This document shows, piece after piece, positions 42,901 to 50,908 of a stretch of 64,000 nucleotides of DNA. How positions within the stretch are numbered: the first letter of the stretch is position 1; every line of letters starts with the position of its first letter. The notes below the pieces were generated by a model. It was not told where the DNA came from and made no database searches. It was given only the letters and a program-made list of their open reading frames with translations. Source of the stretch: Bacteroidales bacterium (GTDB taxonomy: Bacteria; Bacteroidota; Bacteroidia; Bacteroidales; UBA3824); NCBI GenBank assembly GCA_016286055.1, contig JAEERW010000008.1, positions 1-64,000 on the forward strand. The letters are read 5' to 3'. The translations under genes were made by a program, and so were the position numbers.

Positions 42901-43125
42901 TATATCAATCAAACACAAACCATGCTTTTATTTGTTCGCGAGCAAAAGAATTTTGCCGAAGACAAATCGCGCACCATGGGATATGTATATTTAGGAAAAG
43001 TTACTCTCAAAGATTGGGAATACAAAAATCTTGGCACACGTTATCAAATGCAAATTCGGTGGAAAATGGTGGATGAAATACCTGCCAGCGTAATGCATTA
43101 TGCAAGAATGAAAGAGGTAATATAA
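39961..43125 (+). CDS. PLD nuclease-SF2 helicase-DUF3427 protein
   Basis: This 1054-residue protein joins three parts. A phospholipase D-type domain (about 130-300) has one HxK motif, HAKAYIFLRD at 227, with GSSN following. An SF2 helicase has ATGTGKT (352-358), DEVH (446-449), LTATPERMDG and QQFGRGLRKAPGK. The C-terminal ~350 residues are the DUF3427 domain. A single HKD motif implies dimerisation for activity. Proteins with this layout are found in defence islands and mobile elements and probably act on DNA; the precise role is inference. It has its own promoter; the stop codon abuts, with no gap, the stop of the convergent pseudogene. Confidence 0.88.
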   Translation: MQTGIYEQIINQLFEEKISAIDHNRFYIGERTIEKHEVAKLLSMYLTNIFEQVLTDSDLDEDDEDLLPSNSISKGINLANAIIKKLVNEFNLESGNLVSAQAKILTAVIDKTQSNYPDLAKRLQEIMPIKGLVNGALFTGKDMKLYTELQKEIASADEIHFMVSFIKKSGLALLLPQLKEFTNRGGNLKVITTTYLQATDFEAVKQLATLKNTEIKITYDETSERLHAKAYIFLRDTGFNTAYIGSSNLSQQALDTGAEWNVKITQYEQPQMMKTICNSFKASWWAESYESFINGKDDARLKSALNGKINNEIDFSNLTGLIRPFDYQREILERLQVEREVRNHWRNLVVAATGTGKTVMAASDYKQFADNHDRARLLFVAHREEIIRQSINTFRQVLCDYNFGEKWYSGEEPNNFEYIFASKDTLNNRLDKINLPADYYDYIIIDEVHHATASSYRKIIDYFKPKILLGLTATPERMDGMDIKHDFDGTISAEIRLDDALNKGLLAPFHYYGITDTVDYSEVAWDKGHYVTSELSKIYRYNDARTEVILRSLQKYIDNIRDVRALCFCVDQEHAKYMASKFTLCGLKADVLTSDNAQMRTVLYNRLKTKSINYLFVVDMFNEGVDIPEVDTILFLRPTESLTVFIQQFGRGLRKAPGKEYVNILDYVGNSRAEFNYTDRMRTMMGRTSMSVLEELNLNCPHLPLKCQIILEPKAKEYIVNNLKNAILNYSSRKLTSLIQNFDRNHSVPLSLETFVDIYQIPLEKLYKGRTWNQLLNESNIVNTQSNYNEELSRAVYRKWLATDSYSYLNFINSIAQKSFKINVKQLSAVDKTRLLMFYYDLFETAGKYTSLQEMVDALSKDTYFCDEMKQVVPLLLKNNNAYEKPDNSQLMNFPLKLHGIYTKSQIQVAIGTSTLEKKSPAREGVERNKNTKVEAMFVDIIKNREEGSTTDYDDKALTSNLFQWDTQNRVRPESNEGKAYINQTQTMLLFVREQKNFAEDKSRTMGYVYLGKVTLKDWEYKNLGTRYQMQIRWKMVDEIPASVMHYARMKEVI

Positions 43126-45245
43126 TCACCACCCCCCTGCAAACTCCCTTCCCAATACCAAACTCTTTTCATTAGCAGTTAAGGGCTGCAAGTTGAGGGT
43201 TTCTAACGATTTGGCGTATTGGTTGATGTCAGAATCCCAATAGAGTATTTGGTTTTTGTCGGTGAGGGCAAAGAGAATGCCTTTTTGGTTGAACCTAACA
43301 GAGTTGACACGGCTGCTGCGAAGGTTGTTTTCTTCGATGTAAAACGGCTGCGACGCAAAATCTTTGGTGTCGAGCAATGTTATGCGCTTATCGGAACCTA
43401 TGAGGGCAAGCAACTGGGTCTTGGGGTCGTAAACAGCCGATTCCACCTTTGATTTTCCGCCCGAAAACTCGTAACCCACTTGGTCGTTTTTGGTATCAAA
43501 ATAAAAAATAGTACCGTCGGCATAGCACACCACAAGCAGATTTTTGTCAGGAATAGCGGTTAAGGACGAGGCAATATGGCGAGAACGAGAGAATACCTCT
43601 TTGGTATTATTGTTGGCAGAATTCCATTTAACAAGTTCGCCTGTGTGTATCAAAATATAGTATTCATCATTATTGTCGGACGAGGCAATTGATATAATCT
43701 TTTTGTTTAGATTAGTGATTGCAACAGATTTTTTATCAAGCGATTGTGCATCATAGATAAAAACTTCGCCATCATCAAGAGCGGCAACTATTTTGGTCTT
43801 GTCGTTAGAGAGAACAGCCGAATTAATATATCCGCTGTTTTTGAGAGCGGAGGTGTTTTGAGCGGAAAGGTCGGCAATATAGTTTTTCTTATCGTAAGTG
43901 CTGTAAATTATAAACTTATCGTTTAAGAAAAATACCTTTTGAATAGGAGCGGTTTTTTCGGTGTTTTTGATACGGGCAAACTCCTGAGGCTTATCGCCCG
44001 CCATCTTGTAACCTGCCACCTCGCCAAATTTAGTTACGGTGTAAAGGCGGTTGTTGCCGTCGATAAAGAAATCAGCCACCTCGCTGTCGTTGATTTTGAG
44101 CGAATTGTCAAAACCATTCTCCTGCATAGCGCAAACCATTGCTTCATAGAGCGTTGGAGTATTTTCTGTAAGTCCAAACTGCTGTTTTATCTGCCAAGCC
44201 GACCACGCAAGACGGAGGTTCATAGTTTTATCTTCATAACGGTTTTTGGCTTTGAGAGCCAACGCGTTCGACACTGCTATATTATAAAGGCGTGCTGCGC
44301 TGTCGGAGGCTTTGTCGGCAATGCGGGTCTGCTCCTCAGCCAAAAGTCGAGCCGACTCGGCATCTTGAAGGTTTTTGACGCAGAGGCAGTTTGGCGGTAT
44401 CTTGCTTGGCAAGCCAAAACGGATTGGGACGCACACGATTGTACCACGATTCAAAATATCCGAGGTTTCCCGCAGGAAGTAGGAACCCAATTTTGCGGTC
44501 GTTGCTAAGCCAACGTTGCATCTGCGAGTTAAAATCGTTGTAATCTTTGGTGTCGGCAAACTCCTCGGCATTCCACGAAGTAAGTTTTTTCCAGTTTCTA
44601 ATCAACGCCTCGTGGGTGATATCAAGCACAGTATCGCCGCTAAGATATTGGGTTTCAATATTATCTGGTTCTATAAAAGGACGAAGCAGTGTATTGTCGG
44701 GCAAGCGGAAAATATTAAGCACTCCGCACACCGCCGCCGTGGATATATCTGGACGGTTGATAATGCCTGTTATCTCGTTGAGTGTGCAGCGGTTGCGCAC
44801 GGGACGGTTTTTGTCGATTTTTACCAAACTCTTAAACGCCGCCGCTATTATCATCTTGCTGTCTTCGAGATTGATTTTTTTGTCAGCCCAATCGGCATTT
44901 CTTACAAAATAGTCGTAAGCGCTCTCGTAAAGTATTCCTGCGTGGGCATTTACCATTAGAGAGCGATTCGGCAAGCGAGGCGAGTGGGTTTCGCTGCGGC
45001 TTAAAATCGGCAATAATCCAACTGTTGTAATCGGCCTTGAAAAAACCCGCACGGATATACGGCACCACACCAGCGTACACCATCGACGATTTTCCATCAC
45101 CCGATGCACCGGTAATAAAAGCCATCTTATTCTCTTCCAACAGTTTAACTATTTGCCTAATATGCAAATCTCTACCCTTAAAGAAAATACTTTCCTCTTC
45201 GGTAAAAGGCCGTAAACCGGGATATGGACAAATGCCGTTATTCAT
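43126..45245 (-). pseudogene. broken nSTAND-beta-propeller gene (frameshifts and deletion)
   Basis: Three minus-strand frames belong to one former gene. Frame A starts MNNGICPYPGLRPFTEEES (ATG 45245) and has the P-loop TGASGDGKSS. It stops making sense near 44965, after NPLASLAESL. Frame B (about 44955-44400) has a STAND winged-helix part (GDTVLDITHEALIRNWKKL). Frame C (about 44390-43126) has a helical linker (LAEEQTRIADKASDSAARLY) and a seven-bladed-propeller-like sensor. Between A and B about 150 residues, including Walker B, are missing; between B and C there is a simple frameshift near 44395. The intact gene would have been a nucleotide-binding regulator or defence protein. Now it is inactive. 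Confidence 0.8.
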
Positions 45246-45388
45246 AGTTTGATAAAAATTGTCAATGCAAATATACAAAATTAAAGTAAATAATCAAAAA
45301 CCGTGCTATGCAAGTAACTTTAACGAATGTTTGAATAAAAGTTTCAGAAATTTTCAAGAAAATCAATAATGGAGATTCTGTTTTTTTG

Positions 45389-45396
45389 TATATTTG
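45389..45396 (+). promoter_or_regulatory. -7 box (TATATTTG) for the beta-helix lipoprotein
   Basis: A perfect TAnnTTTG 35 bases before ATG 45432. Confidence 0.5.
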
Positions 45397-45431
45397 GAGG
45401 AAATAATTAACAACACATAACTCACATCACA

Positions 45432-46715
45432 ATGAAAAAGACACCATTATTTATTGCAGCGTCTGCCCTTATCCTTGCTTCGTGCGGGGGTGGCAGCAAC
45501 AACAATCAGGGTGCTCAATCACCCGAAACCAACGACAACGGTATTACCGAACAAAACCCCTCCGACGCTCCAAAAAACGCCGACGGTCAGGTAGTGCTCT
45601 CAGGCTCTATCGACAAAAACGTTACTTGGAAAGACCTCGGACTGCCCGTTGACTACGTCGTAGAAGGCGAAATCTATCTCGACGGCAACTCTCTCGTAAC
45701 AGTAGAGCCGGGCGTAACAATAATGTTCACCGGCACCGACGGCAGAATCATTGTTGGCGAAAACGCCGGCATCAAAATGCAAGGCACAAAAGACAAGCCT
45801 ATCGTCCTCACCGGACCCACCAACAATCAAAACGTCGGCAGTTGGGACGGTGTGTGTGTACGCTCCAAACGCGCCGACAACGTCTTTGAATACGTAACCT
45901 TCCAAAACGGCGGCGCAGGCGAACATGTACTCGCAATCGAAGGATCTGCATCCGTCAAAAACTGCACCATCGACGGCACAAGCCAAAACGGAATACATAT
46001 TTTCAAAACCACCGCTTTTGAAAACAACACCATCAAAAACTGCAAAGAATACCCTGTTACCTATCACACGTGGACAGAGAACACCACCATCGGCGGCAAA
46101 GGCAACACTTACGAAAACAACGGCAAAAACTTTATCTACATCCGCACACATTATGGCGACGACAACACAACCTATACATTCGTCAAGGAATCCATCCCCT
46201 ACTTCTGCGACGAAGGCTTGGATTTCAACGGACGCTTCACCATCAACATCGAGCCGGGTGCAAAATTTGCCATCAACCGTGGCTGGCGTGTATATGTAGG
46301 CGCAGATGTAATCTTCAAGGCTAACGGCACTGCCGCCGACCCAATCGTATTTGCTGGTGCAGAAGACAAACCGGGCTATTGGAACGGCGTTGAAATCCAA
46401 ACAACACAAAATGACGAATCCTCTATTACCTACTGCAACTTTGAGAACCTCGGCAACAAAGATTTCTTCGACGACTGTGCTTTCTACATTGGCACCGATG
46501 CAGGCTTCACGTTCAACAATTGCAAAATCTCCAAGACCAAAGCAAAATACGGTGTCCGCGTAGAAAATGCCGGCAACTTTGTTGACAATATGAGATGCGA
46601 CAACATCACCATTTCCGACGCCTCATCAGCCAAAGTAATAGTTAACACCGGTATCGAAGGCGTTATCAACGACGAAGCCACCCTCGACGGCTTAGACAAA
46701 ATCAAGATGGATTAA
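45432..46715 (+). CDS. lipoprotein with right-handed beta-helix
   Basis: This 427-residue protein has a lipoprotein signal (LILASC, Cys19) followed by a disordered GGGSNNNQG linker. The rest is a repeated strand pattern with VEPGVTIMFTG and IEPGAKFAINRGWRVYVGA. This resembles surface parallel beta-helix proteins (pectate-lyase-like fold), with asparagine and glycine turns every 20-25 residues. No catalytic motif that I can name. It has its own promoter and terminator, so it is a single-gene unit. Likely surface-exposed on the outer membrane; substrate unknown. Confidence 0.8.
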   Translation: MKKTPLFIAASALILASCGGGSNNNQGAQSPETNDNGITEQNPSDAPKNADGQVVLSGSIDKNVTWKDLGLPVDYVVEGEIYLDGNSLVTVEPGVTIMFTGTDGRIIVGENAGIKMQGTKDKPIVLTGPTNNQNVGSWDGVCVRSKRADNVFEYVTFQNGGAGEHVLAIEGSASVKNCTIDGTSQNGIHIFKTTAFENNTIKNCKEYPVTYHTWTENTTIGGKGNTYENNGKNFIYIRTHYGDDNTTYTFVKESIPYFCDEGLDFNGRFTINIEPGAKFAINRGWRVYVGADVIFKANGTAADPIVFAGAEDKPGYWNGVEIQTTQNDESSITYCNFENLGNKDFFDDCAFYIGTDAGFTFNNCKISKTKAKYGVRVENAGNFVDNMRCDNITISDASSAKVIVNTGIEGVINDEATLDGLDKIKMD

Positions 46716-46736
46716 TCATTTTGCACACTTTATAAT

Positions 46737-46770
46737 AAGGCAGTCTAAAAATCTTAGGCTGCCTTTTTTT
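46737..46770 (+). terminator. rho-independent terminator of the beta-helix gene
   Basis: AAGGCAGTCTAA / TTAGGCTGCCTT stem with one mismatch pair and a run of seven Ts. Confidence 0.85.
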
Positions 46771-46799
46771 CTTCGTTTCATTCGTTGTTAAAAAAAACT

Positions 46800-46837
46800 A
46801 ACTAAAATATTTAGTTAAAAAACTATAAAATGTAGTT
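46800..46837 (+). promoter_or_regulatory. two BlaI-type operators
   Basis: AACTAAA-ATA-TTTAGTT (46800-46816, perfect 7-base arms) and AACTATA-AAA-TGTAGTT (46821-46837, one mismatch). Their centres are 21 bp apart, two helical turns, and they sit directly upstream of the -7 box. They resemble BlaI/MecI TACTA-type operators and predict autoregulation. Confidence 0.75.
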
Positions 46838-46856
46838 GAATTTAAAAATTAATATT

Positions 46857-46864
46857 TATATTTG
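46857..46864 (+). promoter_or_regulatory. -7 box (TATATTTG) for blaI-blaR
   Basis: A perfect TAnnTTTG 30 bases before ATG 46895 and 19 bases after the second operator. The track's start at 46862 falls inside it and is not used. Confidence 0.65.
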
Positions 46865-46894
46865 CAGCGTAAAATAAATCAAAACAGAATAGAG

Positions 46895-47263
46895 ATGGAA
46901 AAACTTACAAAGAAAGAAGATGAACTGATGAACCTATTTTGGGACAAAGGACCAATGTTTGTAAAAGACATTCTCGACCTAATGCCCGAACCAAAACCAC
47001 ATTTCAACACCGTTTCCACAATGGTAAGAATGTTAGAATCAAAAGGGTTCGTAAGCCACAAGGCGTATGGCAACACCTATCAGTATTACGCCACAGTTCA
47101 GCGCAGTGATTTTGGACGCAAGTCGCTCAAAAACATTATCAAGGAATATTTCAACAATTCCTACACCAACGCAGTTTCGGCTTTGGTAGACGACGGCGAA
47201 CTATCGTCAGACGAAATCAAAGACCTTTTGCAGCAAATCGAAAACCAAAACGCTCAATCTTAA
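46895..47263 (+). CDS. BlaI/MecI/CopY-family repressor
   Basis: This 122-residue winged-helix repressor has TKKEDELMNLFWDKGP at the start and KPHFNTVSTMVRMLESKGFVSH as recognition helix and wing. The C-terminal helix is the dimerisation and cleavage region of the family. BlaI represses its own operon until the cognate membrane peptidase is triggered. Two operator dyads are visible upstream. The downstream M56 peptidase starts 5 bases after its stop. Confidence 0.9.
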   Translation: MEKLTKKEDELMNLFWDKGPMFVKDILDLMPEPKPHFNTVSTMVRMLESKGFVSHKAYGNTYQYYATVQRSDFGRKSLKNIIKEYFNNSYTNAVSALVDDGELSSDEIKDLLQQIENQNAQS

Positions 47264-47268
47264 ACGCT

Positions 47269-49014
47269 ATGGAAACGGAATATTTCTTCAAAGTGGCTCT
47301 TGTAATTGCAGCAATGTACATTACATACAAAATCATTATGAGCCGCGAAAAGTATTACGCCATCAATAGGGCAACAATCCTTTCGTCGGTGGCAGTATCG
47401 TTTGTTATCCCATTGGTAAAACTGCCATTTCTCGACAAAGAGGTTTATGTAGAAGCCGAAACCTTCGCACCTGAAATCGACCTCGAACCCGTTGCAATGG
47501 CAATAGAACCCGAACAGCAAATATCTTTTACCGAAATTATTCCGTACATCTTGGCAGTTGGCATAGCATTATTTTTCTTAAAATACATAGTTACCACGCT
47601 GTCAATCATAGGCAAAGTAGCATTCAGCCACAAAATTACTTTAAGAGAAGGTGTCAAACTAATTATCTCAGAAACCATTAAATCGCCAGTGAGTTGGTTA
47701 AGATATATTTTTATGAACTCGCACGATTATCAAGAAAATTCGCGCGAAGTACTTACCCACGAAATGGCTCACATCACACACCGTCATTCTATCGACTTGA
47801 TTTTTATGGATTTGGCTTGCTGTCTGCAATGGTTCAACCCTGCAATATGGCTCTTTAAACGCGAATTGCGCGCCGTACACGAATATCAAGCCGACCACGA
47901 GGTAATAGCCTCAGGATTCAACGCAAAACAATATCAAACATTATTAATAAAAAAGGCCGCCGGCAGGAAGTGGAGTTCAGTAGCCAGCAGCCTGAATCAC
48001 AGTAATTTAAAAAAACGTATAACTATGATGTCAAGTAAAAAATCGTCACAATTGGCAGTAATCAAGGTACTATTGCCAATAGCAGTTTCGGCACTGTTGA
48101 CAGCAAAATTCGCCGAAAGCAACGCCCAAACCATCGTTGTAACCAGCAGCAAAGATAACCATTTAAATTTGAATATCCAAACTGCGCCGCAAGATCCCAT
48201 CGTAATTGTAGATGGCAAACCAAGCAACACCTCAGCCGTGGAATCGTCAAAAATTAAATCAATCAGCGTCTACAAAGGCACACCCGCCACCGACAAATAC
48301 GGCGATGATGCCCAAAACGGTGTAATTGAAATCACCACCAAAAACGGAGAACCATCCAACATCCCCAGCGATGTAATAAACACCGAACCACCTATACCCT
48401 CAGAGCAAATCATTATCGGTCCCGCAACCATTGATATGGATCACAACATAAAAATGGACATTTCTACCCTACCCTCATCGCCTCTTGTAATAATCGACGG
48501 CAAAGAGGGAACGATGGACGACGTTGACGCTTCTAATGTTAAAAGCATAATGGTTCTCAAAGACCAATCTGCCATAGACGCATACGGCGAAAAAGGTGCT
48601 AACGGAGTAATAATCGTCACCACAAAAAAATCCAAAAAGGAAAATGCTAATCCAGTAAAAATCAGGGTAACAACCCCACAAAACGATGAAGATTCCGTAT
48701 ACGTTACCCCTGATGTAATGCCCGAATTTCCCGGTGGCGACAAAGCCCTCTTTAATTTTATTACCGAAAACATAAAATATCCCGAAGATGCAAAAGCAAA
48801 AGGCATCTCAGGCACAGCCTATTATAGATTTATAGTAAACAAACAAGGCAAAGTTACCAACATCACCTTATTAAGAAGTGCCGGTGACGAATCGCTTGAC
48901 CAAGAGGCAAAAAGAGTAATTGAAATGCTCCCCGACTTTAAGCCCGGCATCAAAGACAACAAGCCAGTTGACGTTCCGATGTCAATGCCGATAAGATTTT
49001 CTACAAAGAAATAA
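47269..49014 (+). CDS. BlaR1-like M56 peptidase with TonB-type C-terminus
   Basis: This 581-residue protein pairs with the BlaI repressor. Membrane helices occupy about 1-150, with the zinc-protease motif HEMAH at 164-168 (HExxH) and a later HEYQADHEV. There is no beta-lactam-sensing PBP domain as in BlaR1 itself. The C-terminal half has two similar repeats (IVIVDGKPSN...YGDDAQNGVIEITTK and LVIIDGKEGT...YGEKGANGVIIVTTK), which look like the plug region of SusC/TonB receptors. It ends with a TonB C-terminal domain (FPGGDKALFNFI, GTAYYRFIVNKQGKV). This layout is widespread in Bacteroidetes. It probably senses a periplasmic signal and cleaves the repressor. Confidence 0.88.
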   Translation: METEYFFKVALVIAAMYITYKIIMSREKYYAINRATILSSVAVSFVIPLVKLPFLDKEVYVEAETFAPEIDLEPVAMAIEPEQQISFTEIIPYILAVGIALFFLKYIVTTLSIIGKVAFSHKITLREGVKLIISETIKSPVSWLRYIFMNSHDYQENSREVLTHEMAHITHRHSIDLIFMDLACCLQWFNPAIWLFKRELRAVHEYQADHEVIASGFNAKQYQTLLIKKAAGRKWSSVASSLNHSNLKKRITMMSSKKSSQLAVIKVLLPIAVSALLTAKFAESNAQTIVVTSSKDNHLNLNIQTAPQDPIVIVDGKPSNTSAVESSKIKSISVYKGTPATDKYGDDAQNGVIEITTKNGEPSNIPSDVINTEPPIPSEQIIIGPATIDMDHNIKMDISTLPSSPLVIIDGKEGTMDDVDASNVKSIMVLKDQSAIDAYGEKGANGVIIVTTKKSKKENANPVKIRVTTPQNDEDSVYVTPDVMPEFPGGDKALFNFITENIKYPEDAKAKGISGTAYYRFIVNKQGKVTNITLLRSAGDESLDQEAKRVIEMLPDFKPGIKDNKPVDVPMSMPIRFSTKK

Positions 49015-49037
49015 TAAACAATAAACAATATGAATAC

Positions 49038-49074
49038 AAAGGCAGCAGACTGAACGGTTTGCTGCCTTTTTTTT
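49038..49074 (+). terminator. rho-independent terminator of the BlaI/BlaR operon
   Basis: AAAGGCAGCA / TGCTGCCTTT stem, followed by Ts. It separates the operon from the ORF6N gene. Confidence 0.85.
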
Positions 49075-49139
49075 GAAGGGATTTTTTTGGAAGGCACAAA
49101 AAAAATCAGTAACTTTGCTGAAAATAAACGAATCAAAAA

Positions 49140-50012
49140 ATGCCCAACAACCCGTTGCAAACCATCAATATAGAAAGCAAAATCCTCGTTATCAGGGGAC
49201 AGCAAGTAATGCTCGATCGTGATTTGGCGGAGTTGTACGGTGTGGAGACAAAAGTCCTCAACCAAGCCGTAAAAAGAAACATAGAAAGGTTTCCGCAAAA
49301 CTTTATGTTTCAGTTGAATGATACTGAATTTACAAATTGGAGGTCACAAATTGTGACCTCCAATTCTGACAAAATGGGTTTGCGTCGCCCGCCGTTTGCT
49401 TTCACGGAGCAAGGCGTGGCAATGCTTAGCGCAGTATTAAAAAGCAACACTGCGGTAAATGTCAGCATACAGATAATGAACGCTTTTGTAGCGATGCGAA
49501 AGTTTTTGCAAAACAATTTGATGTTGTTTGACGAAATAGTTGCTATCAAGCATCATCAATTGGATGCAGACCGCCGCATTGACGAACTTTTTGACCGTAT
49601 GGACAAATACGCCATTGACGATACTCAGGGTATATTCTTTCAAGGTCAAATCTTCGACGCATACGCCAAATTTGAGAGTTTTTTACAAGCCGCTACAAAG
49701 GAGATTATCTTAATAGACAACTACGTGGATTTAAGCGTATTACAACGTCTCACCAAAAAGCAACCGGGCGTTAACGTTACAATCTACACAAAAACCAACA
49801 CACCTCTCACTGCACAAGATATTCAAACTTTCAACGCCCAATATCCAACATTAACCCTTAGGCAAACAGCCACAATGCACGATAGATTTTTAATCATCGA
49901 CAACACTACCCTTTATCACATCGGCGCATCTCTCAAAGACTTAGGCAAAAAATGCTTTGCGTTTGAGATTTTGGATTCGTCACTGATATCTGCGATAATG
50001 GGAAATTTGTAA
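49140..50012 (+). CDS. ORF6N-domain protein with PLD-like C-terminus
   Basis: This 290-residue protein has an N-terminal ORF6N domain (LDRDLAELYGVETKVLNQAVKRN, FTEQGVAMLSAVL), known from phage and mobile-element proteins that bind DNA. The C-terminal part from about 170 has the pattern ATKEIILIDNYVDLSVLQRL and MHDRFLIID, HxK-like with Arg instead of Lys, followed by IGASLKDLGKK; this resembles a PLD-nuclease half. A perfect 31-bp palindrome lies in frame inside the ORF6N part. The gene stands alone between two terminated units. It may control or attack foreign DNA; function unproven. Confidence 0.83.
   Translation: MPNNPLQTINIESKILVIRGQQVMLDRDLAELYGVETKVLNQAVKRNIERFPQNFMFQLNDTEFTNWRSQIVTSNSDKMGLRRPPFAFTEQGVAMLSAVLKSNTAVNVSIQIMNAFVAMRKFLQNNLMLFDEIVAIKHHQLDADRRIDELFDRMDKYAIDDTQGIFFQGQIFDAYAKFESFLQAATKEIILIDNYVDLSVLQRLTKKQPGVNVTIYTKTNTPLTAQDIQTFNAQYPTLTLRQTATMHDRFLIIDNTTLYHIGASLKDLGKKCFAFEILDSSLISAIMGNL
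49335..49365. repeat. 31-bp in-frame palindrome in the ORF6N gene
   Basis: AATTGGAGGTCACAA, a single A, then its perfect complement: 15-base arms. It encodes NWRSQIVTSN. The RSQIVTS part is also found in relatives, so the palindrome may partly come from constrained codons. Confidence 0.8.
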
Positions 50013-50146
50013 AAACTTTTTTTGCAATTTCCCCAAAAATCCTTACATAAACCATAAAACTACAAAACGATATTTCCTTCCTCTCCATACTAAACCGCAC
50101 TTCATCAGCGTTTTTTATGAGTTAAATCACATAAAATAACACCAAA

Positions 50147-50743
50147 ATGAAAAAACTTTTAGTTTCGGCTATTGCCGTAATGCTCACAGGCAGCGTCTTC
50201 GCTCAGAAAGCCGAAGACCTTAAAAACAATTGGGAGATGACCATCCCTGTAAAAACCGCCCAGTCTACCACATTAGACAAACTCTTTACCGCTTGGGCCG
50301 ACGTCAATCCCGGCGACTTTGTAAACATCTACAAGAAGTACAAAAAAGCCCCCGCCGAAAACATTGATGGTTACCAGGTAAACTACAAACCAAAAAACGG
50401 CTATATGAAGATTCTTGAAGAGGTGCAGTTCGACAACATCCTCGAAACCTGTTTTTGGAATCTTCCCAACGGCAACAAACTTCTGGGCATCTACATCACA
50501 CAATGCCACGAGTGTGGCAATTGCGGTGAAGACGAGGATGCAGAATGTCACAACGTATTGATGTTTTACGAATATGAAACCGCCAAAAACCGTCTTTCGC
50601 CCCGTGCCGACATCACCAAAAAAGTGATGGACCAAGTAGGCAAAGGCTATCCGTCACTTCCCTGCGAAGGTCGCGACATAGAATACTACGACCCCAAGTC
50701 GGGCAATTACAAAAAAGTTAAATGGAACGGCAACGGATTTTAA
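50147..50743 (+). CDS. secreted protein with cysteine cluster
   Basis: This 198-residue protein has a signal peptide (MLTGSVFAQ). It has no family I recognise. Near residues 126-137 it has a cluster CHECGNCGEDEDAEC, which could bind metal or form disulphides, and the rest is beta-rich. It is followed by a terminator, so it is a single-gene unit. It lies upstream of the PorE-like gene, without evidence of co-transcription. Confidence 0.75.
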   Translation: MKKLLVSAIAVMLTGSVFAQKAEDLKNNWEMTIPVKTAQSTTLDKLFTAWADVNPGDFVNIYKKYKKAPAENIDGYQVNYKPKNGYMKILEEVQFDNILETCFWNLPNGNKLLGIYITQCHECGNCGEDEDAECHNVLMFYEYETAKNRLSPRADITKKVMDQVGKGYPSLPCEGRDIEYYDPKSGNYKKVKWNGNGF

Positions 50744-50769
50744 ACAATCATTAGACATAAATTATCTCC

Positions 50770-50809
50770 AAACGCGCAGACAAATCAGTTTTTTGTCTGC
50801 GCGTTTTTT
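50770..50809 (+). terminator. strong rho-independent terminator
   Basis: AAACGCGCAGACAAA / TTTGTCTGCGCGTTT, a perfect long stem with a T run. Confidence 0.9.
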
Positions 50810-50908
50810 ATAAAAATCAAAAAAATCATCAAAAAAATTTGTTTTCTCAAAAAAAAGAACAAAATTTGTAATTTATTGACAAAACGTTTTTTCTAAACTC
50901 TAAACAAG

